Of a stretch of DNA of 62,569 nt, positions 35,496-44,030 are shown in pieces. Numbering within the stretch: position 1 is the first letter of the stretch; the number at the start of each line of letters is the position of its first letter. The notes under the pieces are model-generated. The model saw nothing but the letters and a program-made list of their open reading frames with translations. It searched no databases and had not been told where the DNA came from. The position numbers and the translations under genes were made by a program. Source of the DNA: CAYTOF01 sp964439435. Lineage in GTDB: Bacteria; Bacillota; Clostridia; Oscillospirales; QAMX01. Where the stretch lies: NCBI GenBank assembly GCA_964439435.1, contig CAYTOF010000003.1, forward strand, positions 1 to 62,569, read 5' to 3'.

Positions 35496-36755
35496 TTATA
35501 CTATTGTCTTTCCTCTCACGGTGACTGTGCGGTCCTCCGGCACATATTCATCGGGAAAGCGGACCATCACGCCTTTGCCCTCGAGGGTGTTTTGCAGTGT
35601 TTTGATATCCACGTCCAAAACATCACATCCCTCTCGCAGAGCCTGTGAGGCGGTTTCTCCGGCTGCCTGCCCTGTCAAAATTGCGGGAGGAATCACTCTC
35701 AATATGTCCCACCCATAGCCTTTGGCGCTGGCACTTCTGCCTGCCGTGAGAATGTTTCGGAAGTCACGGCGACCAAGTGTTCTGAGCGGAACTTCAAATA
35801 TATGATCTCTGTGTTCAAAATCGTTTATCGCACAAACCGAATCCTCAAAGTGACGATATGCATCATTTACGGTGAAAGTGTGCTCCCCTGCGATACAACA
35901 GGTTGTTCTAAATTGCGGCATAAGCGGTAGCATGGCAAGCTCTCTTGAGTTTCTATCCTCCGCTTTTAATTTCTCCAAGAGAAGCAACTGATTGCGCACA
36001 AGATAATCCGTGACCTCTTCCGCTGTGAGGCCCGACCACAGCGGGACATCTTTCGGTTGGTTTTCGCCGAAAAGGTTTATACCTCCCCCGCTGATGCCGG
36101 TAAAAGCGATGGCTATGTTCTTTTTCTCGGCAGCAATCGCACAGCTCTCTAGGCTGATTTTCTTTGCGAAATAAGAGAAATAATTTTGCCCTTTGATATG
36201 GGGCACACCGCCTCTGCGGAGAACATCCCCATCTCCTGTGGTGTCGATGAGCATTTTACATGCATAGAGTGCAGTCTCTTCTTTGCTCTCTGTTATAACA
36301 CCGCGGCAAATACCCTCTTCTATAATCGGGTCGCAGGCAATACAGTCATACAGCAGGTCGACACCGTGTTTTTTTACTTCTTCTGTCAATTGAAGGGCAA
36401 ATATATAGGGTGAATAACGCTGGACATATCTCGTTGTTGTCGGTTCTTTTGGCTCTCCGTCTTTCCATTCGCCGGGTATTGTGTCATATCCGTATTCCGC
36501 GCTTTTTCGCAGCCATTTTTCCGCCAGTCCGAATATGATCTGCTTGCCTCTCCCATTGCACATCGGAACAAAAAGATTGATAAGGCCAAGAGTTGCAAGC
36601 CCTCCGAGAATGTTTGATTTTTCAAGTAACAGCACGGAGTTGCCGTTTTCTGCGGCAGAGATTGCTGCGGCACAGCCCGCAAGCCCTCCTCCGCACACTA
36701 TGACGTCATACCGCGCTTTAACGGTAAGCTTTTTTGTGAGAGTGAAGTCTCGCAT
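35496..36755 (-). CDS. FAD-dependent oxidoreductase (FAD_oxidored family)
   Basis: A 419-residue flavoprotein with an N-terminal dinucleotide-binding fold, VIVCGGGLAGCAAAISAAENG near residue 19, followed by LLEKSNILGGLATLG, a DTTGDGDV block near residue 190, and a C-terminal FAD contact (AGRSASAKGYG). The group is poorly characterised; members may act on polyols or reduced cofactors. The start follows GAAAGGAAACC. It stands alone between unrelated genes. Confidence 0.85.
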   Translation of the reverse strand: MRDFTLTKKLTVKARYDVIVCGGGLAGCAAAISAAENGNSVLLLEKSNILGGLATLGLINLFVPMCNGRGKQIIFGLAEKWLRKSAEYGYDTIPGEWKDGEPKEPTTTRYVQRYSPYIFALQLTEEVKKHGVDLLYDCIACDPIIEEGICRGVITESKEETALYACKMLIDTTGDGDVLRRGGVPHIKGQNYFSYFAKKISLESCAIAAEKKNIAIAFTGISGGGINLFGENQPKDVPLWSGLTAEEVTDYLVRNQLLLLEKLKAEDRNSRELAMLPLMPQFRTTCCIAGEHTFTVNDAYRHFEDSVCAINDFEHRDHIFEVPLRTLGRRDFRNILTAGRSASAKGYGWDILRVIPPAILTGQAAGETASQALREGCDVLDVDIKTLQNTLEGKGVMVRFPDEYVPEDRTVTVRGKTIV

Positions 36756-37192
36756 TTGCAGGTTTCCTTTCGAGTTTATTCAATGGAGTATCAAGCGCAA
36801 TTGCTTTTCTACAGAGAAGTATGGGCGATGTGTAAAATATGGTGTATAGATACTATCATAAAATTACAGAGAAGTCGATTGTAAAGCCTTTGGTTTCTCT
36901 CTGACGTTTCATAGCTTTGGTTGAGGAGAAACATCTGTCGTGCCGCTCACATAATTTAATCTACGGTTTATATCCTCTCTCATACCGGGCTCTGTATTTT
37001 AAAAATTAATGCATTGTAATGAATGTGGACGCAAAATCACGCTACCAAGTTCTGTTTTTCATAATTTCCGGTGTGTTTTCCTGTCTCGGTTCCACAGTTT
37101 GGTCGTTTTTCGTCTCACACCGTCTATGTCAAATAATAAAATTTCGAATTCTGAAGTTTAGCTGTTTAAGTCAATTAAACATATGCCGCTTG
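36756..37192. other. AT-rich intergenic region
   Basis: No convincing gene, hairpin or promoter was seen in this stretch apart from expected upstream signals of the FAD oxidoreductase gene. Confidence 0.4.
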
Positions 37193-37333
37193 TCATTTTT
37201 CAGCAAAACCAACAACACAAAAAACAAGACCGATGATACCAAGAAAAAGCGATACACTGTCAAGCCCGGTTGAAGATAATTGGAACAATATTGCAAAAAG
37301 AAGTATCCCAATGCCCAAAACAAGTTTTTTCAT
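37193..37333 (-). CDS. 46-residue hydrophobic membrane peptide
   Basis: The ATG at 37333 follows AAGGGGCC and opens a 46-residue frame MKKLVLGIGILLFAILF... ending GFAEK. Two hydrophobic segments (residues 4-18 and 28-43, SLFLGIIGLVFCVVGF) are separated by a short polar turn, a hairpin-like two-helix protein. The strong ribosome site, the codon pattern and the clean two-helix layout support a real gene. Function unknown. Confidence 0.65.
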   Translation of the reverse strand: MKKLVLGIGILLFAILFQLSSTGLDSVSLFLGIIGLVFCVVGFAEK

Positions 37334-37524
37334 TTAATGGCCCCTTTCCACACAACACACAACAAGTAGATTTTTGTTGCAATGCTCAAATCATGAAAAA
37401 TTTAACAGGATAATATAATACCATGTTCTATTTTATAAGTACACTCCAACACCTCTAATCTGTGCTGCCAATAAAAATATTACGGTGTTTGATTTATGCA
37501 CATTTATTCCTCCTTTAAGCACCA

Positions 37525-37553
37525 TTGACGGGAGGTATTTCCCGTGATATGCT
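37525..37553 (+). promoter_or_regulatory. Promoter of the DUF4838 gene with an operator-like repeat in the spacer
   Basis: TTGACG (37525-37530) and TATGCT (37548-37553) are 17 bases apart. ACGGGA and TCCCGT form a perfect repeat within 37528-37545, between the two boxes, a typical repressor position. Confidence 0.55.
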
Positions 37554-37590
37554 TATTGTAAAATACCGTCTGATTGGTTAAGGAGAAGAA

Positions 37591-38574
37591 ATGAGCAACA
37601 AAGGTTTTGACAAAAGAGGAGTTGTGATTTTAAGGGAGGACTTATGCCCCGAATGGCTCGACTGGATGAAGGCGGGAAGGCTCAATGTTTTAGGGTTGCA
37701 CGAGCTGCCCTCTAAAGGCAACGGTTTTACCGAAAAGATGCTTTTGTGGCTTGAGGATACCCAAAACCGTGCTCTTATCGAGAAGTTCGAAAAAGAAGGT
37801 ATTACGGTGGAGTTTGAGCTTCACGCCATGTCCTGGCTTTTGCCCAGGGAATATTTTGAAAAACACCCCGAATGGTTCAGAATAAACGCAGAAGGTGTCC
37901 GCACAAATGATTTAAATCTCTGCCCTTCCTCGGCAGAAGCTCTTGCCGTTGTGAGGGAAAACTCCCAAAAATTAGCGTTTTTGCTGAAACAAAATTCAAA
38001 ACTTTACCACTTTTGGCCTGATGACGCCATATCATCGGTCTGCAACTGCGAAAAATGTAAAAGCTTTTCGGGTTCTGACCAGAGTGTCATTATAATGAAT
38101 GAGATTTTAAAGGGCATCCGTGAATATGACAGCGAAGCCCGCCTCTCCTATCTCGCTTATGCAGACGCCCTTGACCTGCCGACCGTAGCGCCCGACAAGG
38201 GGCTGTTTCTCGAGTTTGCCCCGATGTCAAGGGATCACACAAAACCTATCACTTTCAAAGAGCGGCCGGAAAATATAAAATATGTGGAACTATTAAAAAA
38301 CCTTCTCAATATTTTCTCGGCGAGCGAAACAGAAATACTGGAATATTGGCTTGACAACGCCCTATATTCCGGCTATACACGTCCGCCGGTGAAAGTGCCC
38401 TTCTACCCCGATGTTGCGGAAAGTGATGCCGCCTTTTACAAAAGCCTTGGCATAAATTACATAACAACCTTCGCCTCTTTTATCGGCAAAGAATATCTCG
38501 AGCTCCATGGGCTTCCACCGATAAAAGAATATGGTGATATTCTTGCCGGCTCAACCTCCTTTGAAAAAGGCTGA
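37591..38574 (+). CDS. DUF4838-type protein, possible glycoside-hydrolase-like enzyme
   Basis: A 327-residue cytosolic protein. FELHAMSWLLPREYF near residue 76, LYHFWPDDAISSVCNCEKC near residue 138 (with a C-x-C-x2-C cluster) and a beta/alpha-barrel-like pattern resemble the DUF4838 group, related to glycoside hydrolases. No signal peptide is present, so any substrate would be intracellular. The start follows AAGGAGAAG. The catalytic residues cannot be assigned. Confidence 0.7.
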   Translation: MSNKGFDKRGVVILREDLCPEWLDWMKAGRLNVLGLHELPSKGNGFTEKMLLWLEDTQNRALIEKFEKEGITVEFELHAMSWLLPREYFEKHPEWFRINAEGVRTNDLNLCPSSAEALAVVRENSQKLAFLLKQNSKLYHFWPDDAISSVCNCEKCKSFSGSDQSVIIMNEILKGIREYDSEARLSYLAYADALDLPTVAPDKGLFLEFAPMSRDHTKPITFKERPENIKYVELLKNLLNIFSASETEILEYWLDNALYSGYTRPPVKVPFYPDVAESDAAFYKSLGINYITTFASFIGKEYLELHGLPPIKEYGDILAGSTSFEKG

Positions 38575-38600
38575 GCTTTTAAAAATTTTATCGCTATAAC

Positions 38601-39146
38601 TCATCCGTTGGCGAAACTGCAAAAATCTAATTGATAGAGTTCATAATCAATTGATGATTGAAGTTCGCCAATTTGATTTACCCATGAATTTTCATTTACG
38701 CGCAATTTTTTAAAGCCAAGCTGCTCATAAACATGCTGTGCTCTTTCATTTTTGACATCTGTATCAAGGATAATTCTTTGGTACCCAAAATCATTAAATA
38801 ACGATGTAATCAGCATGCTTAACAGCATTTTTCCAACACCTCGATTTTGTTTTGAAAAATCGCAGATTTTTATTCCAATTTCAGCGGTGTAATCACCTTT
38901 ATTGCGATAATTCATTTCACCCACAGCGACATTGTCAATTTCAATAATCAGCCGCCTATGTGTATCATCGGTGTCATTTTTCAAGCTATCTGCTATGGCA
39001 TCAGCTGTTTGACCTATTCCATTTGGAAATCCTGCATGTGCCATTATTTTACCATCATTCCACCATAGAGCAAGTTGCTCAGCATCGTTTGATGTTGCGT
39101 TTCTAATGGTTAAATTGTTGTACTTAAGTAACACTGTATTCTCCAT
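38601..39146 (-). CDS. GNAT-family acetyltransferase
   Basis: A 181-residue acyl-CoA-dependent acetyltransferase. LTIRNATSNDAEQLALWW opens the fold, the acetyl-CoA loop is QNRGVGKMLL, and RIILDTDVKNERAQHVYEQLGF closes the core. The substrate is unknown; aminoglycoside- or RimJ-like members share this pattern. I chose the ATG at 39146 because homology begins there, though the ribosome binding site is weak. Confidence 0.82.
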   Translation of the reverse strand: MENTVLLKYNNLTIRNATSNDAEQLALWWNDGKIMAHAGFPNGIGQTADAIADSLKNDTDDTHRRLIIEIDNVAVGEMNYRNKGDYTAEIGIKICDFSKQNRGVGKMLLSMLITSLFNDFGYQRIILDTDVKNERAQHVYEQLGFKKLRVNENSWVNQIGELQSSIDYELYQLDFCSFANG

Positions 39147-39281
39147 TTCCGAGAGTAAATAGTCACCCTGTAGACGCGGATATTTACCTCTTGCTAGGAA
39201 ACAAGCCAACTGTAAAGTGCAATCGACTTATTTCGGGAAAATGTAAGCCACTGACAAAATAGATGGCGTGCCGGCAAATTG

Positions 39282-39812
39282 CTAATCAAAAGTCTTCTTA
39301 TTAATATAAATCGATTTGCAATTTTGTATATTCCCAATAATTTCGGCACAGTGAATATCGCCGTCGCAGTTTATATCACCTTCAATATTCCCACAATTCA
39401 CACCACCGCTTGCTTCCAATCCACCGGAAATGTTTCCTTCAATATCAGCGCTCCCCCAAATCTCCACAGGTCCGCTGATTGTATCTTCAGCTTTGAGCAG
39501 AATTTTAACGGAGGGATCATATAAATCTCGGGTTATGAGCCGTTGTCCCTTGTATTGTACAATGCGCTTCGTTTCATCATTTGGAAGCTCGGTGTTACAA
39601 GCAGCACTTGACGGATTTGAGCCGGTCAGCAGATAATCTATTGTCACATTAAAATAGTTTGCAAGCGTGGGGAGCAATTCGATATCGGGGCAAGACATTT
39701 CACATTCCCATTTGCTAACAGCCTGGACACTGACACCGCACAACTCTGCAAGTTTTTCTTGATTTACCCCTTTTTCTTTGCGTAATTGCTTTACTACATT
39801 GCCAAACTCCAT
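39282..39812 (-). CDS. HTH (XRE) protein with a beta-helix-like tail
   Basis: A 176-residue protein. Residues 1-65 are an XRE-type helix-turn-helix (LAELCGVSVQAVSKWE). After a linker, residues 95-176 show short repeated turns rich in G, N and I (GPVEIWGSADIEGNISGG, NCGNIEGDINCDGDIHCAEIIGN), like a small bactofilin or polymer-forming beta-helix. The combination suggests a regulator that assembles through its tail. The start follows AAAGGAAG. An 11-bp inverted repeat lies about 80 bases upstream. Confidence 0.78.
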   Translation of the reverse strand: MEFGNVVKQLRKEKGVNQEKLAELCGVSVQAVSKWECEMSCPDIELLPTLANYFNVTIDYLLTGSNPSSAACNTELPNDETKRIVQYKGQRLITRDLYDPSVKILLKAEDTISGPVEIWGSADIEGNISGGLEASGGVNCGNIEGDINCDGDIHCAEIIGNIQNCKSIYINKKTFD

Positions 39813-39888
39813 ATCTGCACTTCCTTTATCATGTTATATTTATAGTATAATATAACGACAGCTTGAGCTCCAGATACTATTGGTGGAA

Positions 39889-39913
39889 TAATATCAACCG
39901 TTGGTTGATATTA
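39889..39913 (-). promoter_or_regulatory. 11-bp inverted repeat upstream of the HTH gene
   Basis: TAATATCAACC (39889-39899) and GGTTGATATTA (39903-39913) are perfect complements with a 3-base gap. It could be the operator of the HTH gene or the terminator of dcd; no T-tract favours the first. Confidence 0.5.
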
Positions 39914-40034
39914 CAGATTTACTATAGCTAAATATTTCTAAAGCAATTTTGATTTTAGAAATATTTTATCTATTTTTGAGAGACCAACAAAAAGAGGCAG
40001 GCGTTTTTCGGGAGTTGTGCTTGTAATTATGGAA

Positions 40035-40571
40035 TCACTTGATATCATTGTCTAAAAATACTTTTGATCCGGTAGCGCCTTTTTGACCTTGGTATTTTCC
40101 ACAGTATGGATATAAGGCAGTATCATCCATTTTGGCAAAAACAAGTTGCCCCACTCTTCTGCCGGATTTCAATTCTATAGCGCATCGATTTGCATTGTAA
40201 AGTTCAAGAGTGATTTCGCCTTTAAACCCCGGGTCTACCCATCCGGCATTTTGTATAAATAAACCCATTCTGCCAAGTGAACTTCTTCCCTCCACAAAAG
40301 CTGTCAAATAGTTTGGCAAATCGAAGTATTCCATTGTTGTTGCCAGCACAAATTGATTTGGCAAAAGTATAAAAGTATTGCTCGTAATCGTTTTGTATTT
40401 AATTTCATTTTCTAAGTCAATAATTCCTGTTGGAGAATCTTCAACAATGCTAAAAGTGCTCCCTAAACGAATATCAACGCTTGCAGGTTGAATCTGTGTT
40501 TTTTCTAATGGTTCAATAATCAGTGATTTTTCCTCTAACATTTTTAGAAGTGTCTTGTCTGACAATATCAT
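40035..40571 (-). CDS. dcd: dCTP deaminase
   Basis: A 178-residue enzyme that turns dCTP into dUTP. The family block EGRSSLGRMGLFIQNAGWVD near residue 92 and the catalytic glutamate in FKGEITLELYN are present, with QIQPASVDIRLG at the N-terminus. Some members also hydrolyse dUTP to dUMP; I cannot tell from sequence alone. The start follows GGAGAAGGAGAT. Single gene. Confidence 0.92.
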   Translation of the reverse strand: MILSDKTLLKMLEEKSLIIEPLEKTQIQPASVDIRLGSTFSIVEDSPTGIIDLENEIKYKTITSNTFILLPNQFVLATTMEYFDLPNYLTAFVEGRSSLGRMGLFIQNAGWVDPGFKGEITLELYNANRCAIELKSGRRVGQLVFAKMDDTALYPYCGKYQGQKGATGSKVFLDNDIK

Positions 40572-40685
40572 TATAAAGATCTCCTTCTCCTAATATAAAA
40601 ATCAATGATTAAATAATATCACAAAAGACTATTCGTTTCCACTATAATGCAGAGCAATTTCTTGACAGCTCCAGCGACTCTGCAA

Positions 40686-40739
40686 CCACAGAAAGTTGAC
40701 TCCTATTCTGTGGATTTACCTTGTCTGTGCAAGGTAAAT
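40686..40739. repeat. Two abutting perfect hairpins
   Basis: CCACAGAA/TTCTGTGG (40686-40713) is followed without a gap by ATTTACCTTG/CAAGGTAAAT (40714-40739, loop of six). They lie in the 317-base gap between dcd and the Fic pseudogene, which has no gene. An RNA structure or a small palindromic repeat element is possible. Confidence 0.55.
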
Positions 40740-40888
40740 AACCGCTGATGTGGTAGCAGTTATATCCCGTTATCGCTCCTTTGGATATTTCTTGCCATTG
40801 TCGGCAAAAAACGCAGTTGTTTGCCGTATATTATTGAATTCTTGCCGCTAATATATTATACTGCATTTGTTGCAGAGGTGGCATATTA

Positions 40889-41382
40889 ATGTTTATCGGT
40901 TGCGAAACTGCAACACAAATGGAAGCTGTTAAAACGGACTGTGAGAAACTACTGTACTGCCGGAAAATTACCGGCGGCATATATCATAAGGTTCAAGTCG
41001 AACTGACCCATAATTCTAACCGCATCGAGAGAAGTCGCCCAATACACGACCAGGTCCACTGCATTTATGAAATGAATATCATCAGCGCAGACAAAGCGAT
41101 AAACGTTGACGATATCTTGGAAACTGCGAATCACTAAAATGCATCGATATGGCAATTGAGTCGGCAAACCAACCTCCCGGTGAACCCTTTATCAAACAGC
41201 TTCACATAACTCTGAATAACGGCACCGGCGATTCACAAAACATCCGGTTTGCCGCCGGTGATTATAAAAATCTTCCAATGAAGTCGGCGGCAAGGACACC
41301 ACACCTCCCGAAAAAGAAAAAAACAGATTCAGCACAAGATAAGTTCAAGAAGCATCTGGACTGTTTTTTAGATCGAATATGA
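40889..41382 (+). pseudogene. Fic-family protein, frameshifted and truncated
   Basis: The first frame gives HNSNRIERSRPIHDQ and NVDDILETANH, typical of the Fic N-terminal region. After NH the reading shifts; a second frame continues FIKQLHITLNNGTGDS and GDYKNLP. A third shift would restore NEVGGKDTTPPEK. The AMPylation motif HPFxxGNGR is lost. The start has a good AGAGGTGG box. Two frame changes plus truncation indicate real decay rather than one sequence error. Confidence 0.8.
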
Positions 41383-41414
41383 GGAATAAACAGAAATTTT
41401 TGGAGGATATTAGA

Positions 41415-41894
41415 ATGAAAATGAGAAGAACGGACAGAGAAATAAATGATGATAAAATGATAGATGATATTATATGTAAAAGTAAAATATGTAGAATTGG
41501 TTTTAACGACAATGGTGTAGCGTATATTGTTCCAATGAATTTTGGATATGTGAATGAAGATGGAAAGAGAGTTTTTTATTTTCACAGTGCAAAAGTCGGC
41601 AGAAAAGTTGAGTTGATCAAATCAAAGGCCGTTGTAGGTTTTGAGTTGGATACATCCTATGAATTATGGGAGGCTGATATTGCCTGTGATTTTTCGGCCG
41701 GATATCAAAGTGTAATAGGCACCGGGGAAATCAGTGTTGTTGAAGATGTCGATATAAAAGAAAAAGCCTTAACTGAGATAATGGCAACCAACACAGGCAA
41801 AAGAGGGTGGAGCTTCCCTCCGCAAATGATAAATGAAGTTGCTATATTCAAGTTGGAAGTAATAAGTCTTTCTTGCAAAGAACATGTAAGATAA
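41415..41894 (+). CDS. Pyridoxamine 5'-phosphate oxidase-like flavoprotein (NimA-type)
   Basis: A 159-residue FMN-binding split-barrel protein. RRTDREINDDKMIDDII, CRIGFNDNGVAYIVPMNFGY and FHSAKVGRKVELI fit the group that includes nitroimidazole reductases. The start at 41415 follows GGAGGATATTAGA; a longer reading is unlikely because it overlaps the Fic remnant. No neighbour suggests a substrate. Confidence 0.85.
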   Translation: MKMRRTDREINDDKMIDDIICKSKICRIGFNDNGVAYIVPMNFGYVNEDGKRVFYFHSAKVGRKVELIKSKAVVGFELDTSYELWEADIACDFSAGYQSVIGTGEISVVEDVDIKEKALTEIMATNTGKRGWSFPPQMINEVAIFKLEVISLSCKEHVR

Positions 41895-41974
41895 ATTCCT
41901 GTTTTAATGTAAAAAGGATTGTCAAATTATGTTAACAGTCTTTTTAATGGAAGCGCGCTGCGAACCCGGTCGCC

Positions 41975-42124
41975 ATGCCAAAGGCAAACAATGCCGGAAT
42001 CGACAATTCAGATGATATCCATATGGCATGGCTGCCAGTTCTTTCAGTGGACAGCAAGGATGTCACCACTGAGATCGTCTATGTAAAAAAATCCACCATG
42101 AAAAAGATATGGCTGAGGGATTGA
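41975..42124 (+). pseudogene. 49-residue open frame, possible gene tail
   Basis: A frame from 41975 reads DDIHMAWLPVLSV and then VTTEIVYVKKSTMKKIW before the stop. It looks protein-like but lacks a ribosome binding site and I do not recognise it. Probably the C-terminal debris of a lost gene. Confidence 0.3.
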
Positions 42125-42210
42125 TTCATATTACTCCTTTACCCTTGACAAAGACGTTTTCCTTGACTATAATGTAATCACATTCCACAATAGTCGATTG
42201 GAGCTATTTT

Positions 42211-43440
42211 ATGTATTATACAAGGCATATAGAAACAGTTATCAAACGTATCGCAAAACGCAAACCTGTTATTGTGTTGACCGGTGCACGGCAAGTTGGA
42301 AAGTCAACAATGTTGAAGAAAGTTTTTGATGGCATAAATTACACAACATTAAACAGTCCTTTGGTACGGCAAAGTGCCAAGGATAATCCTTCGCTTTTTT
42401 TCGAGATAAATAAACCGCCTGTTATTGTAGACAAAATTCAAAAAGCAGCGGAACTATTTGATTATATCAAGGATGTTGTGGATGAAGACAAATCAAAAGG
42501 GCAATTCTACCTCACCGGATCTCAAAGCATCAAGTTAATGAAAAATGTAAGTGAAAGCTTGGTCGGCAGAGCCGGAGTAATAAAAATGCTTGGAATTTCA
42601 ATGAGGGAGCTTAATTCTATTAGATGCAACAAACCTTTTATTCCAACTGATGAATATATTGAAGCTATGGAGTCAGAAAACCCAAAATTTGATTATACAG
42701 CAATAACAGAATGTATTCATAAAGGGTATTTCCCGGAATTACATGAAACAGAAAGCGACTTAAAAGACTGGAATGATTTTTATAGTTCATATTTTCAAAC
42801 TTATATTGAAAAAGATATAAAAGATGTACTAAACATTCAGGATGAATCAGCATTTATTAAGTTTGTAAAAGCAGTGGCTTCTCTATCGGGTGAAATGCTC
42901 AACTTAAAAACAATTAGTGAAATTTGCGGTAAAGATTCCAAAACAGTAAAATCATGGCTATCCGTTTTAGAATCCAGTGGCTTAGTTTATTTTCTTGAGC
43001 CATATTATAATAGTTTTAACAAGCGCCTTATTAAAACTCCAAAAATGTATTTCCTTGATACCGGGCTGGCGTGCTGGCTGCTTGGCTGGAATACACCACA
43101 GCAACTTACAAGCGGTGCCATGTGGGGGCATATGTTTGAAAGTTTTGTTTTTACCGAAATACTCAAAAGTTATTATAACGATGGCATTGTAAAACCTCCG
43201 CTTTATTATTATCGAGATAAAGATAAAAATGAAATTGATTTGCTTATTGAGGATGGCGGCACTTTGTATCCGGTGGAAACTAAAACATCAAGCGATCCGA
43301 AAAAATCAATGATTAGTGCGTTTGGATGCATTAAAAACATACCCGGTAAAAACATCGGGAAAGGAGCGATAGTTTGTCTTGCGAAAGAACGTCTCCCACT
43401 TACCGAGAATGTATGGATAATGCCTGTAAATTTGATATAG
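42211..43440 (+). CDS. AAA-family ATPase with DUF4143 domain, altered Walker B
   Basis: A 409-residue protein. Walker A GARQVGKST (lysine 31) is normal. Walker B reads PPVIVDKIQKA: the aspartate (74) is followed by lysine 75 where relatives have the catalytic glutamate. The arginine-rich sensor region, the helical middle and the C-terminal DUF4143/nuclease-like part (YYRDKDKNEIDLLI, PVETKT) are complete. The GAA-to-AAA change is a single base. The protein might bind but not hydrolyse ATP. The start follows TTGGAGC. A terminator lies at 43530. Confidence 0.88.
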   Translation: MYYTRHIETVIKRIAKRKPVIVLTGARQVGKSTMLKKVFDGINYTTLNSPLVRQSAKDNPSLFFEINKPPVIVDKIQKAAELFDYIKDVVDEDKSKGQFYLTGSQSIKLMKNVSESLVGRAGVIKMLGISMRELNSIRCNKPFIPTDEYIEAMESENPKFDYTAITECIHKGYFPELHETESDLKDWNDFYSSYFQTYIEKDIKDVLNIQDESAFIKFVKAVASLSGEMLNLKTISEICGKDSKTVKSWLSVLESSGLVYFLEPYYNSFNKRLIKTPKMYFLDTGLACWLLGWNTPQQLTSGAMWGHMFESFVFTEILKSYYNDGIVKPPLYYYRDKDKNEIDLLIEDGGTLYPVETKTSSDPKKSMISAFGCIKNIPGKNIGKGAIVCLAKERLPLTENVWIMPVNLI

Positions 43441-43529
43441 AGCAAGTTTATTTAATGTGTTTAATTCCCCTTGCGTTTTAAGTGATTATTAATTAAAAAT
43501 ACAACACTAATCCCACGAGCACATTTTCA

Positions 43530-43574
43530 TGTCAGCATCAATTATTCGAAAATCTCGAACAACTGATGCTGACA
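43530..43574 (+). terminator. Terminator of the DUF4143 gene
   Basis: TGTCAGCATCA (43530-43540) pairs with TGATGCTGACA (43564-43574), with a further partial TTCGA/TCGAA stem inside, then AATTTTTATT. Confidence 0.75.
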
Positions 43575-44030
43575 AATTTTTATTCAACTTATAATAGTGT
43601 ACGGACATTTCTTTCAAGGCAATTCTGCAATTTGCTTATTTACCTTTCCTATCGGCTATTCTTAATTTCAGTTGTGTAGCACAGCTAACCAATTGCGGAT
43701 TTTCTTTTTTAAGTTTTCCTTGAAATATTTTCAATAGTTTCGATTTTTCGCATAGTCTGTTTCATCTCGCAAAAATCCGACAATGTCAAGGAAGAAAACC
43801 ACCGCTTGGAGTTTTCATCATCCTAAACACCCTCTACTTCACGACAGTCAAAAAAACGAATCGATATTTCATCCGTTATTATAGTACCTCTCGATTGAAG
43901 GCACTTACCTATTCATAAAATGCACCGCACCAGATTTCAAAGCAATGCAAATTATATTTCAATTCTTGCGCACACCTTCTTTTAACATAAAACAATGCCC
44001 CGCCGAAGCAGGACAAGGAAATGGATGTAC
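43575..44030. other. Intergenic region, nothing recognised
   Basis: About 450 bases between converging units without a supported gene, repeat or promoter. Low-complexity AT-rich stretches only. Confidence 0.4.
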
